Assembly (NCBI RefSeq): GCF_000247695.1
Contig: NW_004624752.1
Coordinates: forward strand, 1,506,773-1,570,772
Length of the DNA stretch: 64,000 bases
Direction of reading: 5' to 3'
From: Heterocephalus glaber
Taxonomy: Eukaryota > Chordata > Mammalia > Rodentia > Bathyergidae
A model generated the notes under the pieces. It was given only the letters and a program-made list of their open reading frames with translations, was not told where the DNA came from and searched no databases. Made by a program: the position numbers and the translations under genes. Shown here piece by piece: positions 43,111 to 54,569 of this stretch. Position 1 is the first letter of the stretch; every line of letters begins with the position of its first letter.

Positions 43111-44494
43111 TAGTGGGTAAAAGACACAGGGATAAGCAGGTCTTCCATGGGTGGCCGCCTTTACGTGGCTCGGAGTAGGCTGTCTCTGTGGGTGTGGCAT
43201 CCTTGGTTAAAGCTCCCTGTGGTGTCCTTGTGCTTCCCCTCCTCAGTGCAGGCTCGGCAACACAACTGCGCCCCTCATGTTCTCGGTTTTATCTACACAG
43301 GAGCCCCACGGATGTGCAGACATAGGAAGTGTTTTCTGGCGCTGTGGCTAGCGGCCCCTGGGCTCCAGGTCTCCTGGTGCTCTGACCCAGAGTGCACTGG
43401 GGGAGCTCACTCCGAGCCTCTGTATCTCTGCAAGTCAGATGTGGTGTGGCCCAGCCGCAGCCTGAAATCACACTGCCGCCCTTCCTGGCACCCAGCTCCC
43501 AGCCCAGCTCAGTTCCCTTGCAGGAAGACCTCTGTGGTGTCACCACATGGCCCTGGGGATGTGGAGAACACAGACACTCCTGTCACCAAGGAAATTCCAG
43601 GGACCCAGGAAGGAACCAGGACCGAGGGGATGACAAGTCCTTGTCACACCACACAGAGACACATCCACAGCCTCACAGCAAGCGTGGTCCCCACCCCAGG
43701 GGACGTCACTCACACAGCCTCTGAGTCAGCGTTCAGCAGGAGGTCCAGGTCCCAGGAAGGGCCGAGCCTCAGGACAGCTGTGCTGTTCCTTCCAGGCAGG
43801 TCCTAGAGGGCCATCGAGGGCTCCCATGCCTTCATGGCCTCCTGGGCCCACAGGTGCTCTGGCCAGAGACCAGCATGGGAGCTCGGCTGGGTTTGAGGTG
43901 AGGGGCTGTGTGGGGCTGACACCCTCACTCAAAGCCTGCCCCAGACCTGTGAGCCAGGCTCTCCCACCCTGGTTCCATGGGTGACACCTTCCAGAAATGT
44001 CCCAGGATGCTACCTGCACCTATGACGAGAAAATAAAGGCACAAAATCACCTCCAAAATTAGGAAAAAAGAAATAGAAAAAGCACCTTCCTGCTTTCAGG
44101 AAATGAAGACAGAACACTAATAGAACACTATTAACTTAAATACCAGGAAACGAGCTCAAAGGAACGGATCTTTCTTTCTCCAGAACTGTCAGGCTGAGGA
44201 GTGCAACTTCGTTCAGGAGGCTTCTCAGACCGCACTATGAATTTCACTTACATCCTCACAATCACATCGAAGCAATCGATTAGGGTTTATGAAGCCATTT
44301 CCCCTCCATACCTTAAAACACAGACTGCTCCCTAAGCTCATGTTTACTGCCATTGTTGCAATATTGACTTTATTTTATTATCTCATTTTGTGATTTATAG
44401 CTTTGTTTGTCTCGAGATTCTAATCTTAATGTTGTGAACCTATTGGTAGAGTGGGGTACAGTACTCTTCCTAGGGAGGAGCTGAACTCCTTTGT
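43111..44494. other. Unassigned, GC-rich then AT-rich
   Basis: A 219-codon plus frame at 43147-43806 has no domain and overlaps minus frames. Bases 44160-44470 are non-repetitive and AT-rich ('gaagcaatcgattagggtttatg') and are a weak conserved-element candidate. Confidence 0.4.
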
Positions 44495-44770
44495 TTCCGG
44501 CTTTCTTTTTTTTAATAAAACAACTTTATGAAACAAAAAGACTGCATACCACATACTCTACCAATTCAAAATGTAAGATTCTGTAGACCCCAGCACATTG
44601 ACAGAGTTGTACAACCACAACTATAATTAAACTTAAGTCATTTTTGCCGTCCCAAATCAAAACCCTCTATGTGTTACGTATCATCTGCCACCACCACCCC
44701 TGATCCAGGTAACCGCAGAGCTACTCTGTCTTCCTAGATTTTTCCTATTCTGGGAATTTAATTTTTTTTT
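44495..44770 (-). mobile_element. L1M 3' UTR, antisense
   Basis: The series 'aaaacaactttatgaaac', 'acagagttgtacaaccacaac', 'tccaggtaaccgcagagc' and 'ttttcctattctgggaattt' is the antisense of the old L1M 3' UTR, the same region present in sense at 2760-2980. Confidence 0.75.
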
Positions 44771-46139
44771 CTTCAAAAATAGACCACACTCACAACAACA
44801 ATAAAGTCCTTACCATATCCAAAGAAGTATAAACCCTGCAAAGTGAGCTCCCACACCTTATTAGGGCAAAACCAGAGATGGGCAACAGAGACATACTTAG
44901 AATATAATTACTTTTTTTCTTTCCCTTTTCTCTCTCCCCTCTTTCCTATCACATTTTTCATATAAGGGAATTGAACTCCTTACCTCTTCCTTTCTATGTG
45001 GTTCTCAGTCACCTGGCAGCCTCTGGCACACCTATCTGCAGGTGGGGGCAGAGAAGCCTGTGTCTCTCTGGTGGAAGAGGAGGAGAGAGAGGTTCCAATG
45101 GACCTAGGTAGGATCCAGTACATGCTACTCACTGTCAGCCTCCTCCAGAGGAGCACTGGCCTGCAGAGCCTGCCCCCACTGATGGCTTTGTGTCTGCTGT
45201 GATGGGCTGATGAAGTCACAGTGAGGTGCCATTGAGGCAGGACAAGCACATGTGAAAGAATGGCTCGTTCTACTGCTTCTGTGGCCTTCAGTTTCAATGC
45301 ACGACAGATACACACAACTTGTTAAATGACCACAAACAGAAGTGAGCACATGGATGCTCATGTAAACACATGCCAGTGCACAGGGGCAGACATTAAGGCT
45401 GCCTGGGCCCAGTGGCCCCACAGCCAGTGCTGCTGCTTGGATGCCTCCCAGGGAAACTGAGATGAACAGGGCATGACCTGCAGCTCCTTCATGTGCACAT
45501 GGCCCCTGCACTGGAAGAACTGCAGAGCCACCAGGAGGATTCTGCAGCCCTCGCCTCATTCTCTTGGTCATCATGTGGAGAGCCGTGCTGGCCAGGATGG
45601 GGCCTGGAGCGTCCCCAGCTGAGGCCAGGTCCCAGGCTTGTGCTGTCCTCTGCGGAGAAAGGTGAGGCCTCAGTGTGACAGCCCCTCCAGCTGAGGTGTG
45701 ACTGCCCTTTCCTGGAGTTAGGTCTCAGGTTCGAGTGGGCCACATCCCATTTCTTCAGGCTCTGCCTAGGGTCCCTTATATGGAGAGGTGACGGTGCCTG
45801 CCTCCCTCCAGAGCTGCGCCTCCAGGACACTCCGTGCCGGCTGCTACACCTATCCCAGGCCCTGGGCCACCTGGCAGTCTCCTCTCCTCCTCTTAGGAGG
45901 AGGTCACAGGCCCCACATGCCAGGCTCTTCTCTCTGAGGAAAAGTTTTACTATTTTAGTTTTGTGAAAATCACAAACACATTGAGATTAAAAAAAAAAAA
46001 ATAGAGAAAATAAAATCACACCCCAAATCTCATCACTTGGGAAGAGCTTGCCTTGGTGGGAGGGACCCTTCTGTGAGAAGGCCACAGGGAGATGGCTGGG
46101 AGGGAGGAGACAGAGTAGGGGAGTCATTCTATAATCTTT
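44771..46139. other. Unassigned sequence
   Basis: A 149-codon minus frame (45125-45574) and a 111-codon one (44980-45315) overlap plus frames and show no domain. No RNA gene or repeat was recognised apart from a short A run at 45988-46002. Confidence 0.4.
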
Positions 46140-46960
46140 TAGTTCATTCCTTTTCACTGCTGAACAGTATTTGTACATTCAGCACTCAACACTCAACATT
46201 TATTCATTTATTCGTTTATACATTCAACACTCAACAGTATTTATTCACTCAGCACTTAATGAACACTTGAGCTTCTCCAAGCTTTCACAATAATGAATAC
46301 ACCTGAAATGAACATTTGCATACAAGTCCATCCGTGGATATGTGTTTTCATTTCTCTTGGCAGATGCCTGGAGGTATGGTTACTGGGCCACACAGCATGT
46401 GCTTGACAACTTCATATAAAGTTGTCGAGACATTTTTAAGTACTTGTGTAATTTTGCCATTTTTCCAACAGTGCAGGAGCAGGTCAGCTATCCTGCCTTC
46501 TCACCAACACTTGGTAGTGCTCATCTTTCTAATTTGGAGTCTGGTCAGTCTGAAGCAGTACCACACTGCACTTCCAATTCAGGCTCCACTAGAGAGCGAC
46601 AACATAGGAAAAGTTCTTATGTGTTTCTTGGCCATCTGTATGTCTGCCTATCTGAAGCATCTGTTTAACTAATTTACTATTTAAACAATATGGCTATATA
46701 TCTTCTTGTAATTGAGTTTTAAGAGTTCCTTAGATATGCTGGTACAAGTCCTTTGCAGATATATAATTTGCAGACATTTTTCAAAGTCTGTGGAGAATCT
46801 TTTCATTTTTTCCATCAGTATCCCTTGAAAATCTCAGATTTGAAATTTGAAGGAATCTGGTTACTAGCTGACTTCTTTTTTGGCTCCTGCTTTATGTAAA
46901 CAATCTGAGGAATCTTCAGATAACTCAAGGTCACAAACATTTCTTCCCAGGTCTGTCTAT
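46140..46960 (-). mobile_element. L1 ORF2 3' end, antisense, with internal tandem repeat
   Basis: The antisense L1 text includes 'ggtatggttactgggccacac', 'caacagtgcaggagcagg' and 'gcccttctcaccaacacttgg'-like phrases near 46370-46520. Its left end holds a local repeat of 'attcagcactcaacactcaac' type (about 46158-46260), interleaved with 'tttattcatttattcg'. Confidence 0.75.
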
Positions 46961-47199
46961 AATCACCAGGGCTGTTTAAAACTCAAACTGCATTTGGATG
47001 TGTACTGATTAGTGTGCAGCCAGCACAACTGCCATTTCTGCCTGTTCTCTGTCCACCAGTCTGTCACAGGTTCTGCTGTTCCTAGCTGGCTGCCCACTGC
47101 TCAGTTGACTGCATGATCTGATCAGACACTTGTTCCCGTGATCTGTGATTGTGGAGCTTTCCCTGCAGAGGATTTATTCATTTTGTCTACACAGTCATT
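46961..47199. other. Unassigned short segment
   Basis: No frame or repeat recognised. Confidence 0.3.
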
Positions 47200-47510
47200 C
47201 CCCTCTGAGCCTGGGTTGCACTTCATGTGGCTTTATTTACCCACAGTTGACTGGGGTCTGAAAATAGCAAATGGAAATTCTCAAAAAAAATATTGAGAGA
47301 GAGAAAGATTATACTCGGATAACTTTTATTAGATTATTCTGTTTAAATTGTTTCATTAGTAGTCACTAATTTTTCTCTGCATAATTTATAAATTAAACCT
47401 ATATGGACAGGAAAATCATAGCAGGCATAGGGTTTGATACTCTCCATGGTTTCAAGCATCCACTGAGGACCTTGGAATGTCTCCCATGCAGATAAGAGGG
47501 GCTACTGGGT
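47200..47510. mobile_element. Tigger-like MITE (pogo group)
   Basis: It begins with 'cacagttgactggggtctg' and 'caaatggaaattctcaaaaa', and ends with 'aatttataaattaaacctat', 'tagggtttgatactctcc', 'tttcaagcatccactgagg' and 'cagataagaggggctactg'. Both ends of a Tigger element are present while the transposase interior is missing, as in an internally deleted MITE. Confidence 0.75.
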
Positions 47511-48269
47511 GCATTGCTTGAAGTCTGTTCACCTTTGTATATGTGATAGACCTGGCAGGAGTGAGGTGGCTGCTCTTGCTGTTTCCCCTTGTGCCCAAGG
47601 ACTCCATCCTCCTGTGCCCAGTCCCATAGCTATTGAGACTCCAGGATCTGAGACTATAATGATGAAGCTCATCCAACCCTTACCATCTTCAACAGTTCTC
47701 CTTTGCTGATGGGATTCACCATCAAGAAGCTCTTTTAAGAAGGAAGCAGGAGTTACGGTACTTTGGAGTCATTGCCTGTAACTTGAGTGACACCCTGTGC
47801 ACATGCCTCCACTGTCTTCTGGAGAGGAATGATGCACTGAGAGCCTCAGTTTCTCTCCTTGGAATTTCTTGCATGCTCCCCAGGAATGAAGGCCTCTTCT
47901 CTGATGGGTAGTGACTTTGTGAGGGTGTGTCTAACTGTCAGTTATTCAGCATTGGTAACCTTCATAGCTCAACGTTGTTTCTGATTTATGATACTGTTCT
48001 TCTTTCTATGGGAAAATTTTTCTTCTACTATATCTTTGGAGATTTTTTTTTTCTGTTCTGTTAGTTATTGTGATTATTTTGACATCTCTCTGCTTCCAGA
48101 ACTGTCATCTTCTCTCTTATTCTTTCAATTTCCCTATCTCATTGTGCTTTCTCATTCACTGGGAATACGTATCAATCACATCCTATGCCAGTAATTTAAT
48201 TTTCATTCAAATTTCTACTTTGCATTACTATTTTTACTTTATAAGTAAAATAATTTTAATTCATTTATA
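47511..48269. other. Unassigned sequence, T-rich at the right
   Basis: From about 47980 it becomes T-rich and looks like antisense L1 (ORF1 side), but the match is not firm. No gene. Confidence 0.3.
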
Positions 48270-48555
48270 TTTTAATTAAGTTTATTTCTCTAGTATATAA
48301 AAACATACCAATTGCACATGTTAATGAGGGTACCATATGATATGTCAAAGCATGTACATATTGCATAACATTTAAATCAGGTTACGTTTATATGTCTCCT
48401 CAAGCATTTATCATTTCTTTATGATAAAAACATTGGAAATCCTTTCTTTCAGGTTTTTGAGATACATAGTAATAAGTGTGTCTGCAATCACCCAATTGTG
48501 AAACAACACAGCAGAACTTCTTGCTCCTATCTATGAAGAGTTATCAAGGTATATT
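48270..48555 (-). mobile_element. L1 3' UTR, antisense
   Basis: 'taattaagtttatttctctag', 'ccaattgcacatgttaatgag' and 'catgtacatattgcataac' resemble the antisense 3' end of a lineage-specific L1, similar in style to 23063-23300. Confidence 0.5.
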
Positions 48556-48559
48556 GTAA

Positions 48560-49085
48560 ATGTTTAAACATTTTTAAAGTTTATTGCAGTAAAGAACACA
48601 TTGTCATTCATACCCCTCAAAATACTCCCCCTTTCTTCAAACACACTTTTCCTGTCATTTTTAACATTTTCTGAAGCGGTTCTGCAAGTATTCTTTTCAT
48701 GAATGTTTTTTGAGGTGTGATCAAAACTACAGTGACTGCTGCTGCCAAGTGCTACCCTACAGAAAGGCAGGCTCCTAAAAACGTGATTCTGTGTCCTCAT
48801 CCACCTTATTCAAATATCTGGCACTGTGTGAATTCTGGATCTCCCTCAAAGTCAAAATTACATGAAAATTAAACATTTTTAATTGATTCAGGACATGCAG
48901 GCAGTCATGACAGCTGACTAAAGACAAAACAAAACAAAAAAGATTCCAGAACTGCTTTAGAAAAGGGGCAAGGATGATGGGATAAGTGTGTGCAAGCCAA
49001 GGGACAGTGTTTGGAGGGTGATTCATGGCAATGTGGCTTTTACTGTGATAAACAAAATTTAAACATTTACCATGTTTTTCAAGCA
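48560..49085 (-). pseudogene. Mariner-like transposase remnant, antisense
   Basis: On the minus strand the codons ending at 48604 read G-E-Y-F-E-G-Y-E-stop. This fits the C-terminal signature of mariner-family transposases (a Y-F-E-G motif just before the stop). A-rich sequence then leads to the presumed element end near 48560. Upstream the frame is broken by stops, and the catalytic D,D34D region could not be found. Two minus frames (48564-48800 and 48775-49086) are pieces of it in shifted frames. Confidence 0.5.
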
Positions 49086-49089
49086 CATT

Positions 49090-51800
49090 TCATTATCTAT
49101 AACTGTACCCATTGATCCCCATTGACCAAATGCTCATTGATCAAGCTTTCCCTATCCCTCCACAGTCCCACTCCACAGTCTCTGGTAACCACCCTTCAAT
49201 TTTCAATTTCTTGATTAACTTTTTTAGTTCACACACAAGCAAGATCAGGCTGTGTGTATTTCTGTGCCTGGTTTATTTCACTTAACTTAATGATGTCCAG
49301 TTTCATCTATGTTGTCACAAATGACAGGAGCTCATTTTGCTGAAGCTGAATAGTACCCCATTGTGTGTATACACTACATTTCTTTATCCATTCATCACTC
49401 GATGAGCACTTAGGTTGTTACCATTTCTTAGCTATTATGAATTGTGCTGCAATAAACACAGGAGTCCAGATGTCCCTTCAACAGATGGGCTTGACTGCTT
49501 TAAGATATATACCAACAGTGGGATGCTGGATTGTATTCTTAGCTGTTTAAGGCACCCCCATGTCATTTTCCATAATGACTGTACTGGTGCACCTTTCCAG
49601 GAAGAGTGTACAAGTCATCCCTTTGCTCTACATCCTCACCAGCACTTATCATTGGTCCTTTTGAGAAGAGCCCTTCTCCCTGGAGTGAGGTGTTATCTTA
49701 CGATGGTTTCAATTTGCATTTCCCTTATGATCGGTAACAGTGAACATGTTCCCCATATACCTGCTGGTCATTGTAAATCCGCTTCTGTGAAATGTCTAGT
49801 TAGGTCCATTGCCCATTTTCTAATCAGGTTATTTGTTTTCTGCCACTTGGATTTTGTCAATTCTTTATATGTTCTGTATACCGACCCCTTGTAGAATGTA
49901 TAGTTTGCAAAGGTTCAGGTTGTCTCTTCACTATTTATTCTTTCATTTTCTGTGAAGAAACATTTTAGTTTGGTGTAAGGCCATTTGCTAATGTTTAATT
50001 ATTTCCTCTGTTTGGAGCATTTTGTCCAAAAATTCCTTGTGCACCTCATTTCCTAAAGCATTGCCTCCAGTTTTCTTCAAGTAGTTTCATAGTTTCGTGT
50101 CTCACTTATAAATATTTAATCCATTTTACTTGATGTTTTGCAATAGTGAGAGATAGGAATCTAGTTTCATTCATCTGCCTGTAGATGTCCAATTTTCCCC
50201 GCACTGTCTATTGAAAAGACTGTTTTTTCTCCAGTGTGTGCTCTTATCACCTGTCAAAAATCAATTGCCTGTAGGTGTGTGGGTTACTGCTAGGCTCTCA
50301 ATTCTGCTCCGTGCATATGTGTCTGATTTATGCCTACAACATGCCGTTTTGATTTCTACTAATTTGTAGCAAATAGTGAAGTCAGGAAGTATAATGCCTC
50401 TCACTTTGTTCTTTCTGCTCAAGATGGCTTTAGCTATTGAGGGTTTTCTGTGGTTCTGTACAAATTTTAAGGTTGATTTGTTTCAAGTTCTTTCAAAGGG
50501 TATCATTGATATTTTGACAGAGATTGCCCTGAATTTGTCTATCTGGGTAGTGGAGACATTTTAATAATATTGATTCCTGTAATCCAGGAACACAAGATGT
50601 ATCTTCATTTATTTGTGTTTTCTCCTCAGTTTAATTAATGAATGTTTTATAATTTTTATTATAAAAATCTTTCACTTATTTGGTTAAATATATTTGTGTT
50701 TTTTAGACCCATTGTAAATGAGATTGGGTCTTGATTTCTATTCTATTATCTCGATAATTCACAATGGTGTATAACAATGCTCCTGATTTTTGAATGTTGA
50801 TGTTTTAATCCTACAATGTTGCTAAATTCATTTACCAGTTCTAGCAGGTTTTGGTGGAGTCTTGGGAGTTTTCCATATATGAGAACATGCAATCTGAAAG
50901 TGGAGACAATTTGACTTCCTCTTTTCCAGGTAAGGAGCCCTTTATTTCTCTTTTGCATCTGGTTACTCTATCTAGGATTTGAAGTATCAGGTTAAATAAA
51001 ACTGGAAAGAGTGGGCTTCCTTATCTTGCTCCTGATCTTAGAATGTTTCAGTGTTTCCCTGCTCATTCAGCAGTTGGCTTATTATAAATTGCCTTTACTA
51101 TGTAGAGGTATATTCTTCTGTACTTAATTTTTTCAAGATTTTTATCACAAAGTGATGTTGAATTATATCAGATGCCTTTCTGCATCTATTAGATGATCAT
51201 GCGCTTTTTGTCCTTTGTTCTATTGCTGTCTTATACCAACCCTACTGTTTTGTGTTGCTAAATTCTTCTTATGCTCCTGGGAGACTCTGTAATGGTGGGT
51301 ACTCTCTGTAATGCACTGTCAGATTTACCTTGCTTGTGTTTTGTGGCGGAGTTTTGCATCTATGTTCATCAGGGATATTGGCCTGTGGTTTCCTTAGCTT
51401 TGTTGTTTCCTTGTCTGGTTTCAGGATCAGAGCTTTGAAGAATGAGTTTGGAAGAATTCCTTCCTATGGGTTTTTTGAAGTAATTTAAGAATTGGTATTG
51501 GCTATTCTAACAGTTGGAAGAACTCAGCCCTGAAGCCATTTGGTTTGGGCTTTTTCTGGAGAAAATGCTTTTTATTAGTGATCTTATCTCATTACTTGTT
51601 ATTGGTCAAGCCTTACTGTTGGCATTGTGTTTTTTAATGTTCTAGTTTGGCAATTATGGCACTTTTTAGCTCAGCATGTCTCCAATGCTCTGAAATTTTT
51701 ATTATATCCTCATCAATTTTTGACTCTCTCATCTTCAGCTCTTCTTTTGTTGAAACTGTGTTCTTATTAAGCCTTTAACTAGCTCAGAGAAAATTTTCAT
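49090..51800 (-). mobile_element. Large L1 ORF2 copy, antisense, dead
   Basis: About 2.7 kb of antisense L1. The left end carries 3' sequence ('tggtaaccacccttcaat'), followed by 'gctattatgaattgtgctgc', 'ctttgctctacatcctcacc' and 'tccattgcccattttctaatc'. The right part covers the reverse transcriptase. At 50885-50900 the complement of the catalytic F-A-D-D codons has changed so that both aspartates are lost. Short plus frames in this span (for example 49415-49894) are antisense L1 artefacts. Confidence 0.88.
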
Positions 51801-52579
51801 GGGCTGTATTCTCCTCCAGTTTGTTTCTTAAGTGTCAGTTTCCTTTCTTTCTCATGTTATCCATTTCTCTTTTTCTCCTCCTTTTCCCATGCCAGGATTT
51901 CCTCAGCTGCCACGTAGCTTCTTCTTCTTCAAGGTGATTGTCCCAGAAGGACTGGTCTCTCAGGGTCCACATATGTGCTGCCACAGTGTGAGAAAACTTT
52001 TCCTTGATCTCTGCTTCTCTGAGGCTCCTTGTTTTACCCTCTGAGCCTCTGTGGGCTTTTTGTTGTAGGGTCACTTTGTCCAACATCAGTGACCCACCAG
52101 CCTGTGGCCAGTGGGCCCCGGGGTCATCATATTTCACCAAAGGTCATTCTACTTTTGTCTACCTTCTTTGTAAGATATTTCTAGATACCCAGTCTGAGTT
52201 TTCCTCCTCTACCTACCTGGTGTGTATTCTGCCTCTTTAAATGGACTCTCCTTTAACTCAGCCTGGAGACCTTGGTCTTTCTGGCTCAGCTGGGTTCCTG
52301 CAGTCTCACTAATTCTTGTCTTAGCTTTTTCTTGGGCTGCCCATTCACTTCCTGACCCCTCTCCAATTCAGGAAAGCTTTGGGGTACTGCTAACACACCC
52401 TTTCCTAGAAACACATCTACCAGATGAAGCAGGGTAGGAAAGTGTTGGGAACTCCATCTGAATCAGCTTCTTTTTAAGGTGCTCAATGAATTTGCAAAGT
52501 CCATGCACTGACTTTGCCCTTTATTCTTGTGCAGCTTCTGAAATTTCAAAAATGTATTAAAATATGTCTTGGCCAAGGA
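51801..52579. other. Unassigned, mixed T-rich sequence
   Basis: It begins as a likely continuation of antisense L1 and then becomes unassigned. Frames are under 105 codons and not recognised. Confidence 0.3.
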
Positions 52580-52820
52580 TGGGTCACATATATGACAGGG
52601 GTTCCATAAGATTATATTGGGCTTGAAAAATTCTTGTAACCTGGTGACGTCATGGCTGCTGTAATGCCCTAGCACAACACACTGCTCATGAGCCTGTGGT
52701 GATGCTGGTGTAAACACCCTTCTGCCCTGCAAGTCACAGGAAAGTGCAGCACAGGAATTACACACTCTAGTTGTGTGGGAGGTTACACCAAATACATTTG
52801 TGTAAGCACAGTCTAGTCAC
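52580..52820 (-). mobile_element. Tigger-family-like fragment, opposite to 3665-3950
   Basis: 'ggggttccataagattatat', 'aacctggtgacgtcatgg', 'gcctgtggtgatgctggtg' and 'acatttgtgtaagcacagtc' belong to the same class of Tigger-like nonautonomous element as 3665-3950. Family inferred from memory of consensus. Confidence 0.55.
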
Positions 52821-53289
52821 ACTACTACAAAATCACCCCATGAGCTATTTCTCCAGCTTCCAGGGTTAAGTGACACAGGACCATATAAATATATTAAAAT
52901 CACACCCAGCCCTACATTGTTCTGCTCTATTCTCCCCAGGGCTCTGGTTTGCTCATATGCATGAATAAACCTTTCTTGGTGATCGAAGAGGCGAACACAC
53001 CAGTACCTCCTCGCCACACCCTTTGCAGTCCTCCTCCACACTCCCAGCTGCTGCCCGTGGTCAGCAGGTCACTTTCCTAAGGCTTTCCATGCCTCTCCTG
53101 TGTGTCTGGTGCTGGCCTGCAGGAAGGTTCCAGTCCTTCAGCCAGACCTCCAGGCCCTTCAGGCTGCAGTGGTGGCCTCCCTCACCCAACCTGAGAAGTG
53201 TGCTCCTCACAGTGCCAGGCACAGTCACATCCATACATGCCCACCTCCCCTCTCCATGCCGGGGTCCTGCGGTCCTGGTGTGACATGGC
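52821..53289. other. Unassigned sequence
   Basis: Frames of 60-86 codons with no domain. No repeat recognised. Confidence 0.3.
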
Positions 53290-53455
53290 GTGAGCTGGTA
53301 CAGAGAACACCTGCTGGGTGGGGATCAGGAACTCAGATATGACTCCAGCAGTCCCTAACTGTGTGCCTTTCGTAGCTTTCCTCATCTTCAAAGTGACTTC
53401 TAGGAGTATTAAATGAAGCGATAGGTTTCTAACATTGGTGATAAGAGCCCTAAAG
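53290..53455 (+). mobile_element. MIR SINE, sense
   Basis: 'ccctaactgtgtgcctttcg', 'tttcctcatcttcaaagtg' and 'ggagtattaaatgaagcgat' are in the order of the MIR core and 3' part. Confidence 0.6.
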
Positions 53456-54059
53456 CCTTTCCTCATCCCACCCTAAATCTAGGGAGCCCCTAATCCCTGA
53501 AAGGTCCTCCTCTGCAAGATCAAGATAAAGTGCTTTCCAGGGATCCAGTGTGCACTGTCCTCGTGCCACCCCCTTCTGTGCAGCTCTGCTTCTCCCCACT
53601 TTACCCAGCTGCTTCCCATGAGACTCAGCTCCCCACGGGAGGCCACTGTATCCCTCTCGCAGGACTGGAGCTGATGTGTTGTGGGCTTCAGGAGCCAAGA
53701 TGTAGAAACCACTGCAGACGGCTGCAGTCCTGGGCACTCCTCACCCAGGACCACAGCACCAGCCATCTTCTGTGTGGGATTCTGGCCCCGCTCTGACCAC
53801 ATGTGCAAACGATGTTCAGAAACCCTCAGCAAGCACAAATGGTCAGCAGTGGCAAGGTTAGGACAGCCACACACTTCCAATATGGCCATTATGCTTCTTA
53901 CAGCTGCTGTTTCCCCTGGGTGTACAGCAGGAGCCAAGGCCCAGATTCTGCAAGGCTGTGCAGCAGCTCATATCAGGTCAGGCCTTGGCACTGAGCCCCA
54001 GGATGTCAGGCTGTGTTGGAGCAGAGCCTTCCTTGTGGAGTGGCCTCATGGGAAAGAAG
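53456..54059. other. Unassigned sequence with overlapping frames
   Basis: Two 152-codon frames overlap on opposite strands (53479-53937 minus and 53681-54139 plus). Neither has a domain, and they cannot both be real. Confidence 0.4.
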
Positions 54060-54262
54060 TGGGCTCTGGACATGATTCACCTGGATCTGGGGCTCTGATG
54101 ATGCTGGTTGGTCCGATTCTTCATTTTCTCAAGCTTTAGCCTTTTCTTCTGTAACACAGGCTTAACAGCAAGTGCTGCCATTCCCATAAGGTTGCTAATA
54201 GTGTTGATTTAGCTACTCTGCATAATGCATCGACCTGGGCGCACAATTCTCAATCATTGTTG
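54060..54262 (+). mobile_element. MIR SINE, sense
   Basis: It starts 'gtgggctctggacatgattc', continues 'ttcattttctcaagctttagcc' and 'tctgtaacacaggcttaac', and ends directly at the GGAT array, matching a diverged MIR. Confidence 0.55.
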
Positions 54263-54569
54263 TGTGGATGGACGAGGATACGGAGGGATGCATGACAGAG
54301 AGTGAGAGGGAGGACAGATAGTAGGTGGATGGATGGGTGGGAGTGTGAAAGGATGGATAGATGGATGGAGGATGAACAGGTGGGTGGATGAGAAAGTGAA
54401 TGAATGGATGGTTGGATGGGTGAATAGATGGATGGGTGTGGATAGGTGGATGGGTAGATGGATAGAGGATGAGTGGGTGAAAGGATGGATGAGTGGATAG
54501 ACGGATGGATGGATGGGAGGATGGACGAACAGGTGAATGAGTAGGTGGATGGCTGAGTTGGTGGATGTC
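54263..54569 (+). repeat. (GGAT/GATG)n tetranucleotide array
   Basis: About 300 bases of diverged 4-mers such as 'ggatggatggatgggagg' and 'gatagatggatggagg'. The minus-strand frame at 54250-54783, with its repeated S-I-H-P, is simply this repeat translated. Confidence 0.95.

Noticed and set aside
43147..43806. 219-codon plus frame with several Cys and His
   Set aside because: The Cys/His spacing does not fit a zinc-finger pattern and the frame overlaps minus-strand frames.
46158..46260. Short related repeats that might suggest a CRISPR-like array
   Set aside because: Units are overlapping A/T-rich phrases without constant repeats and unique spacers, in a mammalian L1 context.
49415..49894. 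159-codon plus frame
   Set aside because: Antisense reading of L1 ORF2.
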